Source of the DNA: an uncultured Anaerococcus sp.
GTDB taxonomy: Bacteria > Bacillota > Clostridia > Tissierellales > Peptoniphilaceae
NCBI RefSeq assembly: GCF_937934665.1
Contig: NZ_CALGYW010000064.1
Coordinates: forward strand, 54,399-118,398
Direction: 5' to 3'
Length of the DNA: 64,000 nucleotides
Position numbers and translations under genes: made by a program. The first letter of the stretch is position 1; each line of letters opens with the position of its first letter. The notes beneath the pieces are model-generated. The model did no database searches, had not been told where the DNA came from, and saw only the letters and a program-made list of their open reading frames with translations. Shown in pieces: positions 35,622 to 46,674 of this stretch.

Positions 35622-36122
35622 ATGAAAGAAAAATATTTTAGTTTAGATGATACTAATTTTTTAGTAAAATCTGCAGTAGTCGCAGCTTTATATGCTGTTT
35701 TAACGCTCTTATTACCGGTTGCATCCTATGGGCCTATCCAATTTAGGTTTAGTGAGATCTTAGTTTTATTAGTTTTCTATAATAAGAGATTCATACCTGG
35801 TCTTGTTTTAGGATGTGCTATTGCAAATTTATTTAGCCCTATGATGGTATTTGATGTTGTTTTTGGAACACTTTCATCATATATTGCTTTTAAACTTATG
35901 CAAAGAGCTAAAAATTTATATGTTGCATCGATATTTCCAGTTTTATTAGTTTCGGTTCCTGCTATAGGTACTTGGCTAATTCTTGCTAGTGATGAAGTAT
36001 TTTTAGTACTACTTATGCAATTTATGCTTAGTGAATTTGTGATGGTTTCAATTATTGGTGTAATTATCTTTAAATTACTTGAAAAAAATGAAGGATTTAT
36101 GTCCTATATTCATAATTTTTAA
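35622..36122 (+). CDS. queT: Queuosine precursor ECF transporter S component
   Basis: QueT proteins bind queuosine precursors such as preQ1 for uptake through an ECF transporter. The 166-residue protein has about six helices and the family motif SYGPIQFRFSEILVLL near the start, then NLFSPMMVFDVVFGTLSSY. The start is ATG 35622, five bases after AAGGAG; the longer in-frame TTG at 35586 lies inside the aptamer and is rejected. The preQ1 riboswitch directly upstream strongly supports the substrate. Confidence 0.93.
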   Translation: MKEKYFSLDDTNFLVKSAVVAALYAVLTLLLPVASYGPIQFRFSEILVLLVFYNKRFIPGLVLGCAIANLFSPMMVFDVVFGTLSSYIAFKLMQRAKNLYVASIFPVLLVSVPAIGTWLILASDEVFLVLLMQFMLSEFVMVSIIGVIIFKLLEKNEGFMSYIHNF

Positions 36123-36125
36123 CTA

Positions 36126-36160
36126 AAAAACTCCTCCGGCTTTTAGCTAGAGGGCTTTTT
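36126..36160. terminator. Imperfect bidirectional terminator, queT / asp23
   Basis: aaaaa-c-tcctc pairs with gaggg-c-ttttt around one C-C mismatch, with a loop of about 13 bases. A/T runs flank both sides of this converging gene pair. Confidence 0.65.
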
Positions 36161-36163
36161 AAA

Positions 36164-36580
36164 TTAGTCAATTTTGTTTTCTTCTTTTGCTTGTTTTTTC
36201 TTAGCAAATTCTTCTTTGGTTAGTAGGTCTACAATATCTAGTTTTACAGCTTGAACCTTAATACCTGTTAGTTCGTAAACTTCTTTTTTAATTAACTTAT
36301 CAATTTCGTTAAATACTTCATTAGCTTTTTTTCCATATTCTAAAATCATTGAAAGTTCTACCAAGCATGTAGATTCTTCTTGGTTTATGGATATACCACT
36401 TGTTGAATTTTCCTCATTTGAAAATGTGGAAGTAATAGAGTTTAAAATACCACCTTGAAGATCTAAAACTCCATCTACTTTTTCAACTACTTTTTTTGTT
36501 ATTTTAGCAAGTACCTTATCAGCTACTGTGTATTCGCTAACTTCATCTTGGAATGGTTTTTTGTTGATATTTTCTGTCAT
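36164..36580 (-). CDS. Asp23/Gls24 family envelope stress protein
   Basis: This 138-residue protein has the Asp23 core: YTVADKVLAKITKKVVEKVDGVLDL near the start and later VELSMILEYGKKANEVFNEI, then VYELTGIKVQAVKLDIVDLL. Family members sit at the membrane surface and respond to alkaline or envelope stress. It lies 50 bases downstream of csoR on the same strand, with AAGGAG before its ATG, and may share the copper-regulated transcript. GGTATACC in the gap is a short palindrome without proven meaning. Confidence 0.88.
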   Translation of the reverse strand: MTENINKKPFQDEVSEYTVADKVLAKITKKVVEKVDGVLDLQGGILNSITSTFSNEENSTSGISINQEESTCLVELSMILEYGKKANEVFNEIDKLIKKEVYELTGIKVQAVKLDIVDLLTKEEFAKKKQAKEENKID

Positions 36581-36630
36581 AATAACTCCTTTTCTTTTTA
36601 TAGGTATACCCAGATTTTTTAGATTTTAGA

Positions 36631-36906
36631 CTATATCTTATTGAGTTTATCAATAATTTTTTCTATCTCATCTATCTTAGCCTTGATTTCTTTTTCATTT
36701 TTTTGTTTTAAACTATCATAGACACAGTGTTCAAGATGACCTCTTAGAACATCTTTATTTACATTTTTGAGGATAGAGATAGATGCCATAACTTGGTTAG
36801 AGATATCTATACAATACCTATCTTCTTCTATCATTTTAATTAAACCGTCGATTTGACCGCCGACGGTTTTTAATTTTCTGATAGTTTTTTGATTATCAGC
36901 CTTCAT
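36631..36906 (-). CDS. csoR: Copper-sensing repressor CsoR
   Basis: CsoR is a small all-helical repressor that releases DNA when it binds Cu(I). The ligands Cys-His-Cys are visible in EDRYCIDI and RGHLEHCV, and the start MKADNQKTIRKLKTVGGQIDG is typical. The 91-residue gene begins immediately after the copA stop, so it is the second gene of the copper operon and should regulate it. A near-perfect CsoR box lies before copA. Confidence 0.93.
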   Translation of the reverse strand: MKADNQKTIRKLKTVGGQIDGLIKMIEEDRYCIDISNQVMASISILKNVNKDVLRGHLEHCVYDSLKQKNEKEIKAKIDEIEKIIDKLNKI

Positions 36907-39447
36907 TTACTTGCTTGAGATTCCTTTGTATTCATATCCTGCTTCTGATATAGCATCTTCTATTGTTTTTTCATCAAGATTTCCTTCATAGCTTATTAGG
37001 GCATTTTTATCATCAAGACTTACAACTGCTTCGCTTACACCTTCTATTCCTTCTAGGGCATTTTTTACGTGTTTTACACAGTTATTGCAGCTCATTCCTT
37101 CTACGTTTACTAGTACTTTTTTAACTTCGTTCATTTTATTCTCCTTTAAGTTTTCTTTTTTATTTTCTTTACTTTCCTTAACTTCATACTCGTCTGCCTT
37201 TGTTTTAAACTTTCTTAGTCTGAGTGAATTTAAACAAACAAAGACTGATGATAAACTCATCGCAAAGGCTGCAAACATTGGATTTAAGGTTAGACCAAAT
37301 TTTGGATATAAAATTCCTGCAGCAAGGGGAATTAGAATTATATTATAAAAGAAAGCCCAAAATAAGTTTTCTTTTATCGTTTTTATTGTAGCCCTTGATA
37401 GGTCAATTGACTTTACAAGGTCAAGCAGACTATTTTTAACTAATACTACGTCTGCTGAATCAATAGCTATATCCGATCCCTTTCCTATAGCAAGACCTAT
37501 GTCAGATCTTACCAAGGCAGGTGCGTCATTTATACCGTCTCCAACCATGGCGACCTTTTTATTTTCAGCTTGTAGTTTCTTTACCACCTTATCCTTATCT
37601 TGAGGAAGGACTTCTGCAAATTTTTTGTCGATATTTAGATTTTTCCTTATGGCTTCTGCGGTTATTTCGTTATCGCCAGTAACCATTGTGACTTCAAAAC
37701 CTTCACTTTTAAGCATATCTATGGCAATTTTAGAAGAATTTTTTGCTAAATCTTTTGCGGATATTATTCCTATAACCTCATCTTGATTTGCAAAATACAT
37801 TGATGTTTTGCCATCTTTGGCAAGTTTCTCACTAGTTTCCTTATAGCTATCAAGATTTATCTTGTTTTCTTCCATAAGTTGTAAGTTACCAGCATAATAA
37901 GTTAAATTATCAATTTTCCCTTTGATACCTCTGCCTACTATTGATTCAAATTCATTAACTTCTAGAATTTCACAACCCTTATCAGCAGCATAATTATTTA
38001 TAGCATCGGATAGGGGATGTTCAGATAAATATTCTAGTGAAGCTGCAATTTGTAAGAATTGATCTTCATCTTTTTCTGTGACTATGTCTGTTACAACAGG
38101 CTTACCCTCGGTTATTGTTCCTGTTTTATCAAGAAGAATGGTATCAACCTTGTGTAAGTTTTCAAGGCTTTCGGCATTCTTAAACAAAAGTCCAAGTTCT
38201 GCTGACTTGCCTGTAGCAACCATAATTGCCATTGGTGTAGCAAGGCCTAGGGCACATGGGCAAGATATTACTAAGACTGAAATCATCAGATTTAGGGCGA
38301 ATTCAAAATCTTTTGTAAAAATATACCAAGCTATAAATGTTATTAGAGATATTATAACAACAGCTGGTACAAATATAGTTGATATCTTATCTGCTAATTT
38401 TGCAATTGGAGCCTTGGTTTCATTGGCCTCATTTACAAGATTTATTATTTGTGAGAGAGTAGTATCTTCTCCTACCCTTGTAGCTTTAAATTTAAATGAC
38501 CCTTGCTTGTTTATAGTTGCAGATATTACTTCATCACCTACATTTTTGCTTACAGGGATTGATTCTCCTGTAATAGCAGCTTCGTCAACTATTGATGAAC
38601 CTTCTATGATTTTTCCATCAACAGGTATTCTTTCACCTGGTCTTATTACAATTATATCATTTTTCACAATTTCTTCTGTACCAATTTCTACTTCTTTATT
38701 ATTTCTAATTACTCTTGCCTTTTCTGGTGCAAGATCCATTAGTTTCTTTAATGAAGATTTTGTTTCTCCCTTACTTCTAGCTTCGAAATACTTACCAAGT
38801 GTAATTAGGGTAAGGATCATAGCGGAAGACTCAAAGTAGAGATTATGTCTGTAATAATCTATAGTTTCAAAATCAGATATACCTGCCGCATGGGCCATCC
38901 TCATTATTACAAATATACCGTAGATAAGTGCCGAAGCTGATCCCAAAGATACCAGAGCATCCATGTTAGGATTTCTATTTACTAGAGATTTAAAACCAGA
39001 AATAAAAAACTTTCTATTTACAAATATTACTGGAATTGCTAGAAGAAATTGGACGAAAGCAAAGTTAATTGCACCCTCACTTCCTTCTAAAAATCTAGGA
39101 ATAGGTAAGCCTACCATAGGCCCCATGGCTATATACATAAGAAGGGCCATAAAGAAAAATGAAACCTTAAGTCTAAACTTAGTGTTTTCTTCTTCAGCTT
39201 CTTTTATATCATTTTCCTTAGTCTCCATATTTTTGGTCTTATTTTTAGGCCTTGCTTCATAGCCAGCCTTTGATACAGCGTTTATGATATCTTGATCAGA
39301 AATTTTATCTACGTCATATTCAACGCTCATAGATTCGTTTATTAGATTAACATTTACATCATTTACACCAAGCTTTTTTACAGCCCTATCTACTGCTGCC
39401 TGACATGATGCACAAGTCATTCCATAAACGTCAAATCTTTGTTTCAT
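36907..39447 (-). CDS. copA: Copper-exporting P1B ATPase with C-terminal CopZ-like domain
   Basis: CopA pumps Cu(I) out of the cell. In the 846 residues there is an N-terminal heavy-metal domain (GMTCASC, residues 9-15), about eight membrane helices, the transport motif SCPCALGLATP, the phosphorylation site DKTGTITEG and the hinge GDGINDAPAL. After the last helix a Lys/Glu-rich linker leads to a second metal domain (GMSCNNC) at residues 772-846, equal to a CopZ chaperone. This order is unusual, since extra metal domains are normally N-terminal. An SD and in-frame ATG precede the CopZ part. The promoter carries a CsoR box. Confidence 0.96.
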   Translation of the reverse strand: MKQRFDVYGMTCASCQAAVDRAVKKLGVNDVNVNLINESMSVEYDVDKISDQDIINAVSKAGYEARPKNKTKNMETKENDIKEAEEENTKFRLKVSFFFMALLMYIAMGPMVGLPIPRFLEGSEGAINFAFVQFLLAIPVIFVNRKFFISGFKSLVNRNPNMDALVSLGSASALIYGIFVIMRMAHAAGISDFETIDYYRHNLYFESSAMILTLITLGKYFEARSKGETKSSLKKLMDLAPEKARVIRNNKEVEIGTEEIVKNDIIVIRPGERIPVDGKIIEGSSIVDEAAITGESIPVSKNVGDEVISATINKQGSFKFKATRVGEDTTLSQIINLVNEANETKAPIAKLADKISTIFVPAVVIISLITFIAWYIFTKDFEFALNLMISVLVISCPCALGLATPMAIMVATGKSAELGLLFKNAESLENLHKVDTILLDKTGTITEGKPVVTDIVTEKDEDQFLQIAASLEYLSEHPLSDAINNYAADKGCEILEVNEFESIVGRGIKGKIDNLTYYAGNLQLMEENKINLDSYKETSEKLAKDGKTSMYFANQDEVIGIISAKDLAKNSSKIAIDMLKSEGFEVTMVTGDNEITAEAIRKNLNIDKKFAEVLPQDKDKVVKKLQAENKKVAMVGDGINDAPALVRSDIGLAIGKGSDIAIDSADVVLVKNSLLDLVKSIDLSRATIKTIKENLFWAFFYNIILIPLAAGILYPKFGLTLNPMFAAFAMSLSSVFVCLNSLRLRKFKTKADEYEVKESKENKKENLKENKMNEVKKVLVNVEGMSCNNCVKHVKNALEGIEGVSEAVVSLDDKNALISYEGNLDEKTIEDAISEAGYEYKGISSK
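37132..37147 (-). promoter_or_regulatory. copZ: Internal ribosome site for free CopZ (75 residues)
   Basis: On the minus strand AAAGGAG (37147-37141) lies 6 bases before an in-frame ATG (37134-37132), codon 772 of copA. Initiation here would give a free 75-residue protein beginning MNEVKKVLVNVEGMSC and ending with the copA stop, the size of a normal CopZ chaperone. The site and spacing are as good as any in the window; use of it is inferred. Confidence 0.65.
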
Positions 39448-39460
39448 TTAACCTCCTTCC

Positions 39461-39479
39461 ATACCCCCAGGGGGTGTAT
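39461..39479 (-). promoter_or_regulatory. CsoR operator of the copA operon
   Basis: ATACCCCCAGGGGGTGTAT matches the CsoR/RcnR-type box with a G-tract palindrome (TACCCCC-A-GGGGGTG). It covers the predicted start of transcription at about 39479 and the first 18 bases of the leader. The copA AGGAGG site follows directly. Confidence 0.88.
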
Positions 39480-39485
39480 ATATTA

Positions 39486-39514
39486 ATTATATTTACTCAA
39501 AGTATTTTTGTCAA
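39486..39514 (-). promoter_or_regulatory. copA promoter
   Basis: On the minus strand perfect TTGACA (39514-39509) and perfect TATAAT (39491-39486) are 17 bases apart. It is the best promoter in the window and therefore fits a gene held off by a repressor. Confidence 0.93.
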
Positions 39515-39521
39515 GTATAAT
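39492..39521 (+). promoter_or_regulatory. Candidate acyP promoter
   Basis: TATAAT (39516-39521) follows a weak TTTACT (39492-39497) with 18 bases between. It overlaps the copA promoter on the other strand. Confidence 0.45.
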
Positions 39522-39538
39522 GAGATAAAGGAGTAAAT

Positions 39539-39808
39539 ATGAAAAGATACCATATTATTTTTAAGGGAAGAGTCCAGGGAGTAGGATTTAGATTCCAGAC
39601 TAAGATGCTTGCAGATAGCTTAAAGCTTACAGGTTCTGTTAAGAATATGGATGACGGAAGTGTAGAGGTATATATACAGGGGAGTAAAGAAAGTATCCTA
39701 GATTTCTTTAAGGGGATTGAAAATTTAAAGTTTGCTGTTATTGATAATAAGGATATAGATGAAGTTTCTCTAGTAGAAGATGAGACTGATTTTCAAATGG
39801 TTTATTAA
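39539..39808 (+). CDS. acyP: Acylphosphatase
   Basis: Acylphosphatase hydrolyses carboxyl-phosphate bonds. The 89-residue protein has the catalytic loop GRVQGVGFRFQT with the phosphate-binding Arg (residues 10-21) and the catalytic Asn in TGSVKNMDDGSVEVYIQG. Length and layout are typical. AAAGGAG precedes the start. It is divergent from copA. Confidence 0.95.
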   Translation: MKRYHIIFKGRVQGVGFRFQTKMLADSLKLTGSVKNMDDGSVEVYIQGSKESILDFFKGIENLKFAVIDNKDIDEVSLVEDETDFQMVY

Positions 39809-39810
39809 TT

Positions 39811-39839
39811 TTGAAATATTCGTAAAAAAGGTATATAAT
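39811..39839 (+). promoter_or_regulatory. murT promoter, placed for leaderless mRNA
   Basis: TTGAAA (39811-39816) and perfect TATAAT (39834-39839) are 17 bases apart. A start seven bases past the -10 would fall on base 39846, which is the A of the murT ATG. Confidence 0.75.
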
Positions 39840-39845
39840 AATGCC

Positions 39846-41168
39846 ATGAGTTTAAAAAGCAAATGGGTTAAAGTATTAGCCAAATCAATTAGAGGTTTAT
39901 TAAAACTATTAAACAAAAAAGCGACATCCCTACCAGGTTATGTTGCCTATAAATTAGATAAAGATATACTAAAAGAATTGTCTAAAAATACAAAGTTTAT
40001 TTTTGTAACTGGTACAAATGGAAAAACAATGACAACTCATTTTTTAGTATCTGTCCTAAGAGAGCACTATCCAATAGTTCTTACAAATGAGTCTGGATCA
40101 AATATGGTCCAGGGTATTATAACGTCACTTTTAGATAATCCTCCTGATAAGGAAACTGTTGCAGTCTTGGAGGTAGATGAGGCAAACTTAGTTAGGATTG
40201 GAGATTACTTAAAGGCTGATTATATAGCTCTTACAAATATATTTAGAGACCAAATGGATAGGTTTGGTGAAATCTATAATATTCTTGATAAGATAATAGA
40301 GGGTATAGATTTAATGCCCGAAGCTAAGATAATTGCTAATGGCGATTTGCCAATATTTTCTTATGACAGTCTAAAAAAATTCAATCCAATATACTATGCT
40401 ATTAGAGATGATCAAAATGATGATTATGACAAAGATGCTGAATTTAATTCAGATGGCATAATTTGCCCTAACTGCCATAGTGTTCTTAAGTATAGGACTG
40501 TAAATTATTCATCTTTGGGAGATTTTAAGTGTCCAACTTGCGACTTTAAATCTCCAAAAATTAAGTATGAGATAGAAGAAATCACAGGCTTGAGTCCAGA
40601 TTATTCAAAATTTCTTATAGATGGAAAGACATATGAGGTAAACGTAGGTGGAATATATAATATCTATAATGCTTTAACAGCTGTTTCCGTAGCCTATGAA
40701 CTAGGTCTAACTTATGAAGAGATTGATAGGGGACTTAAAAAGCAAAAAAATGTATTTGGTAGACAGGAAAATGTAGAAATCTTTGGTAAGAATTTAGTAA
40801 TAAACTTAGTAAAAAACCCTACTGGACTTAATCAAGTAATTGATTTAGTAAGTCTGGAAAAGAAACCAATAAGTTTAATTTGTCTATTAAATGACAATTA
40901 TGCTGATGGCTTAGATGTAAGTTGGATTTATGATTCTTACTATGAAAAATTATCCTCTCTAGATATAAAAGATGTCTATGTATCTGGAAAAAGAAAAAAA
41001 GATATGAAGAGGAGACTTGAGATAGCAGAGATTTATAAAGGGGATATAAGAGAATTTGATTATCAACAGGATATAAAAGATGTTATAAAAAATGCAAAGA
41101 CTAATAACATCTATGTCCTATCAACTTACACAGCTATGCTTAGACTAAGGGAGGTGCTTGCCTTATAA
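39846..41168 (+). CDS. murT: Lipid II isoglutaminyl synthase, subunit MurT
   Basis: With GatD, MurT amidates the D-Glu of lipid II. The Mur-ligase P-loop is VTGTNGKTMTTHFL near residue 57, and the subfamily's zinc ribbon is CPNCHSVLKYR...FKCPTCDF. A C-terminal MurT domain ends the 440 residues. I place the start at ATG 39846 (MSLKSKWVKVLAKS), which fits the family start; it has no ribosome site and the promoter suggests a leaderless message. The longer frame from 39780 reaches back into acyP and over the promoter. The stop overlaps gatD. Confidence 0.94.
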   Translation: MSLKSKWVKVLAKSIRGLLKLLNKKATSLPGYVAYKLDKDILKELSKNTKFIFVTGTNGKTMTTHFLVSVLREHYPIVLTNESGSNMVQGIITSLLDNPPDKETVAVLEVDEANLVRIGDYLKADYIALTNIFRDQMDRFGEIYNILDKIIEGIDLMPEAKIIANGDLPIFSYDSLKKFNPIYYAIRDDQNDDYDKDAEFNSDGIICPNCHSVLKYRTVNYSSLGDFKCPTCDFKSPKIKYEIEEITGLSPDYSKFLIDGKTYEVNVGGIYNIYNALTAVSVAYELGLTYEEIDRGLKKQKNVFGRQENVEIFGKNLVINLVKNPTGLNQVIDLVSLEKKPISLICLLNDNYADGLDVSWIYDSYYEKLSSLDIKDVYVSGKRKKDMKRRLEIAEIYKGDIREFDYQQDIKDVIKNAKTNNIYVLSTYTAMLRLREVLAL

Positions 41169-41806
41169 GAAAGATAAGAATATGCCACTTATATGGAAAT
41201 TTATTAAATACCTACGGTGATGTAGGAAACTTGATGGCTTTTGAGTATGAATTAAAGAAAATGGGTATAGATTCAGAAAGAGAGATTATTTCTATAGGAG
41301 ATGATTTTAAGGCTACCGATTACGATTTTATATTTTTTGGAGGTGGCCAGGACTACGAGCAAAACATTGTAAAAGATGATTTGCTAAAAAAGAAAAAAGA
41401 GCTTGTAGACTATATTGAAAACAATGGATTATTCCTTGCTATATGTGGTGGCTACCAACTTTTAGGTAAATACTACTATAACTCTGAAGGAGAAAAAATA
41501 GAAGGCTTAGGAGTATTTGATCACTATACACTAAACCAAACTTCTAAAAATCGCTTAACAGGTGAAATTAAGATTCATACCGATAAATTTGATGAAACCT
41601 GTGTAGGATTCGAAAACCATGGAGGAAGAACTTTTTTAGCTAAGGGTCAAGAACCCTTTGGACAAGTTATTGAAGGCAATGGTAATAATGGAGAAGATAA
41701 GACCGAAGGGTTTATTTACAAAAATACAATAGGGACATATTTGCACGGTCCAATTTTAGCAAGAAATGAGAATTTGTGCAAAAAAATCATAAAAGAGATT
41801 ATATAA
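41165..41806 (+). CDS. gatD: Lipid II isoglutaminyl synthase, glutaminase GatD (ATA start)
   Basis: GatD supplies ammonia to MurT. The class I glutaminase Cys lies in LFLAICGGYQLLG, and the His in GTYLHGPILARN. The conserved N-terminus ICHLYGNLLNTYGDVGNLMAF is encoded from 41180 on. No ATG, GTG or TTG lies between it and the upstream in-frame stop at 41141; the first candidates are TTG 41231 and ATG 41234, which would delete that motif. ATA 41165 lies 10 bases after GGAGG and overlaps the murT stop as ATAA. I infer an ATA start, giving 213 residues. Confidence 0.88.
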   Translation: MRKIRICHLYGNLLNTYGDVGNLMAFEYELKKMGIDSEREIISIGDDFKATDYDFIFFGGGQDYEQNIVKDDLLKKKKELVDYIENNGLFLAICGGYQLLGKYYYNSEGEKIEGLGVFDHYTLNQTSKNRLTGEIKIHTDKFDETCVGFENHGGRTFLAKGQEPFGQVIEGNGNNGEDKTEGFIYKNTIGTYLHGPILARNENLCKKIIKEII

Positions 41807-41817
41807 GGAGAAAGACT

Positions 41818-42132
41818 ATGACCGAATCAAAACTAAGAACAAATGAAACAGATGAATTATTTGAAGCTATCTTGATGTTAAAAGATGTTGAAGAATGTTA
41901 TCAATTTTTTACAGACATATGCACAGCTAGAGAAATCCAATCAATTTCTCAAAGACTTCATGTAGCAAAATTACTAAAAATTAGAAAAACATATTCAGTA
42001 ATTGAAGAAGAGACAGGAGCATCTACTGCTACCATATCAAGGGTAAACAGATCACTTAACTATGGTGCCGGTGGATATGATTTAGTATTAGAAAAGCTAA
42101 TTGAAAAAGATTTGAAAGAATCAAAAGAGTAA
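41818..42132 (+). CDS. YerC/YecD family TrpR-related protein
   Basis: This 104-residue DNA-binding protein belongs to the TrpR-like YerC/YecD family. The helix-turn-helix is ISQRLHVAKLLKIRKTYSVI then EEETGASTATISRVNRSL. AAGGAG lies 7 bases before ATG 41818; a longer in-frame start at 41776 lies inside gatD. In Firmicutes this gene is often upstream of pcrA, as here; its target is not established. Its stop codon lies in a terminator stem. Confidence 0.9.
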   Translation: MTESKLRTNETDELFEAILMLKDVEECYQFFTDICTAREIQSISQRLHVAKLLKIRKTYSVIEEETGASTATISRVNRSLNYGAGGYDLVLEKLIEKDLKESKE

Positions 42133-42152
42133 GTCCACTTACTCTTTTTTTT
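42126..42152 (+). terminator. Intrinsic terminator between yerC-like gene and pcrA
   Basis: The perfect 8-bp stem agagtaag/cttactct with a TCCA loop is followed by eight T. TATAAT at 42157 just beyond it could serve as the -10 for pcrA. Confidence 0.88.
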
Positions 42153-42187
42153 GAGGTATAATGTTATGGTTAAGGAAGGATGTGTAG

Positions 42188-46386
<4,199 letters not shown>

Positions 46387-46387
46387 G

Positions 46388-46666
46388 ATGGATGTAAAAG
46401 AAGTTGAAAGAATCTATAACCTAAGTCATTTAAGTTTGGAAAATCAGGATAAGGAAATGATTTCTCAAAAATTTAATAGGGTCTTAGATTTTATAGAAGA
46501 TATATTTGAGGTAGACACAGACGAAGTATGCATGACAGAATATATAAGTACTCATGACGCAGTTTTTAGAGAAGATAAACCAAAAGAATCCCTAGCTAGG
46601 TCAAAGGCTCTAGAAAATGCAAAAGATACTGAATTTGGGTATTTTAGATTAGACTGGAAACTATAG
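46388..46666 (+). CDS. gatC: Glu/Asp-tRNA amidotransferase subunit C
   Basis: GatC is the small subunit that wraps around GatA and GatB in the transamidosome. The 92-residue protein starts MDVKEVERIYNLSHLSL, has FNRVLDFIEDIFEVDTDEV, and ends with the FREDKP and FGYFRLDWKL pieces expected in the family. It begins one base after ligA and precedes gatA and gatB, which confirms the call. Conservation is low, as usual for GatC. Confidence 0.92.
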   Translation: MDVKEVERIYNLSHLSLENQDKEMISQKFNRVLDFIEDIFEVDTDEVCMTEYISTHDAVFREDKPKESLARSKALENAKDTEFGYFRLDWKL

Positions 46667-46674
46667 GAGCGGTA

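Noticed and set aside
36600..36615. GGTATACC palindrome before the Asp23 gene, considered as a second CsoR site
   Set aside because: It lacks the G-tract/C-tract arms of the copA box and is too short to support a call.
38078..38839. A 253-codon open frame on the plus strand opposite copA
   Set aside because: It is a codon-bias shadow of copA, lacks a ribosome site, and its product resembles no known protein.
41150..41170. Programmed -1 frameshift joining MurT to GatD
   Set aside because: No slippery heptamer of the X-XXY-YYZ type is present at the overlap; an ATA start is simpler.
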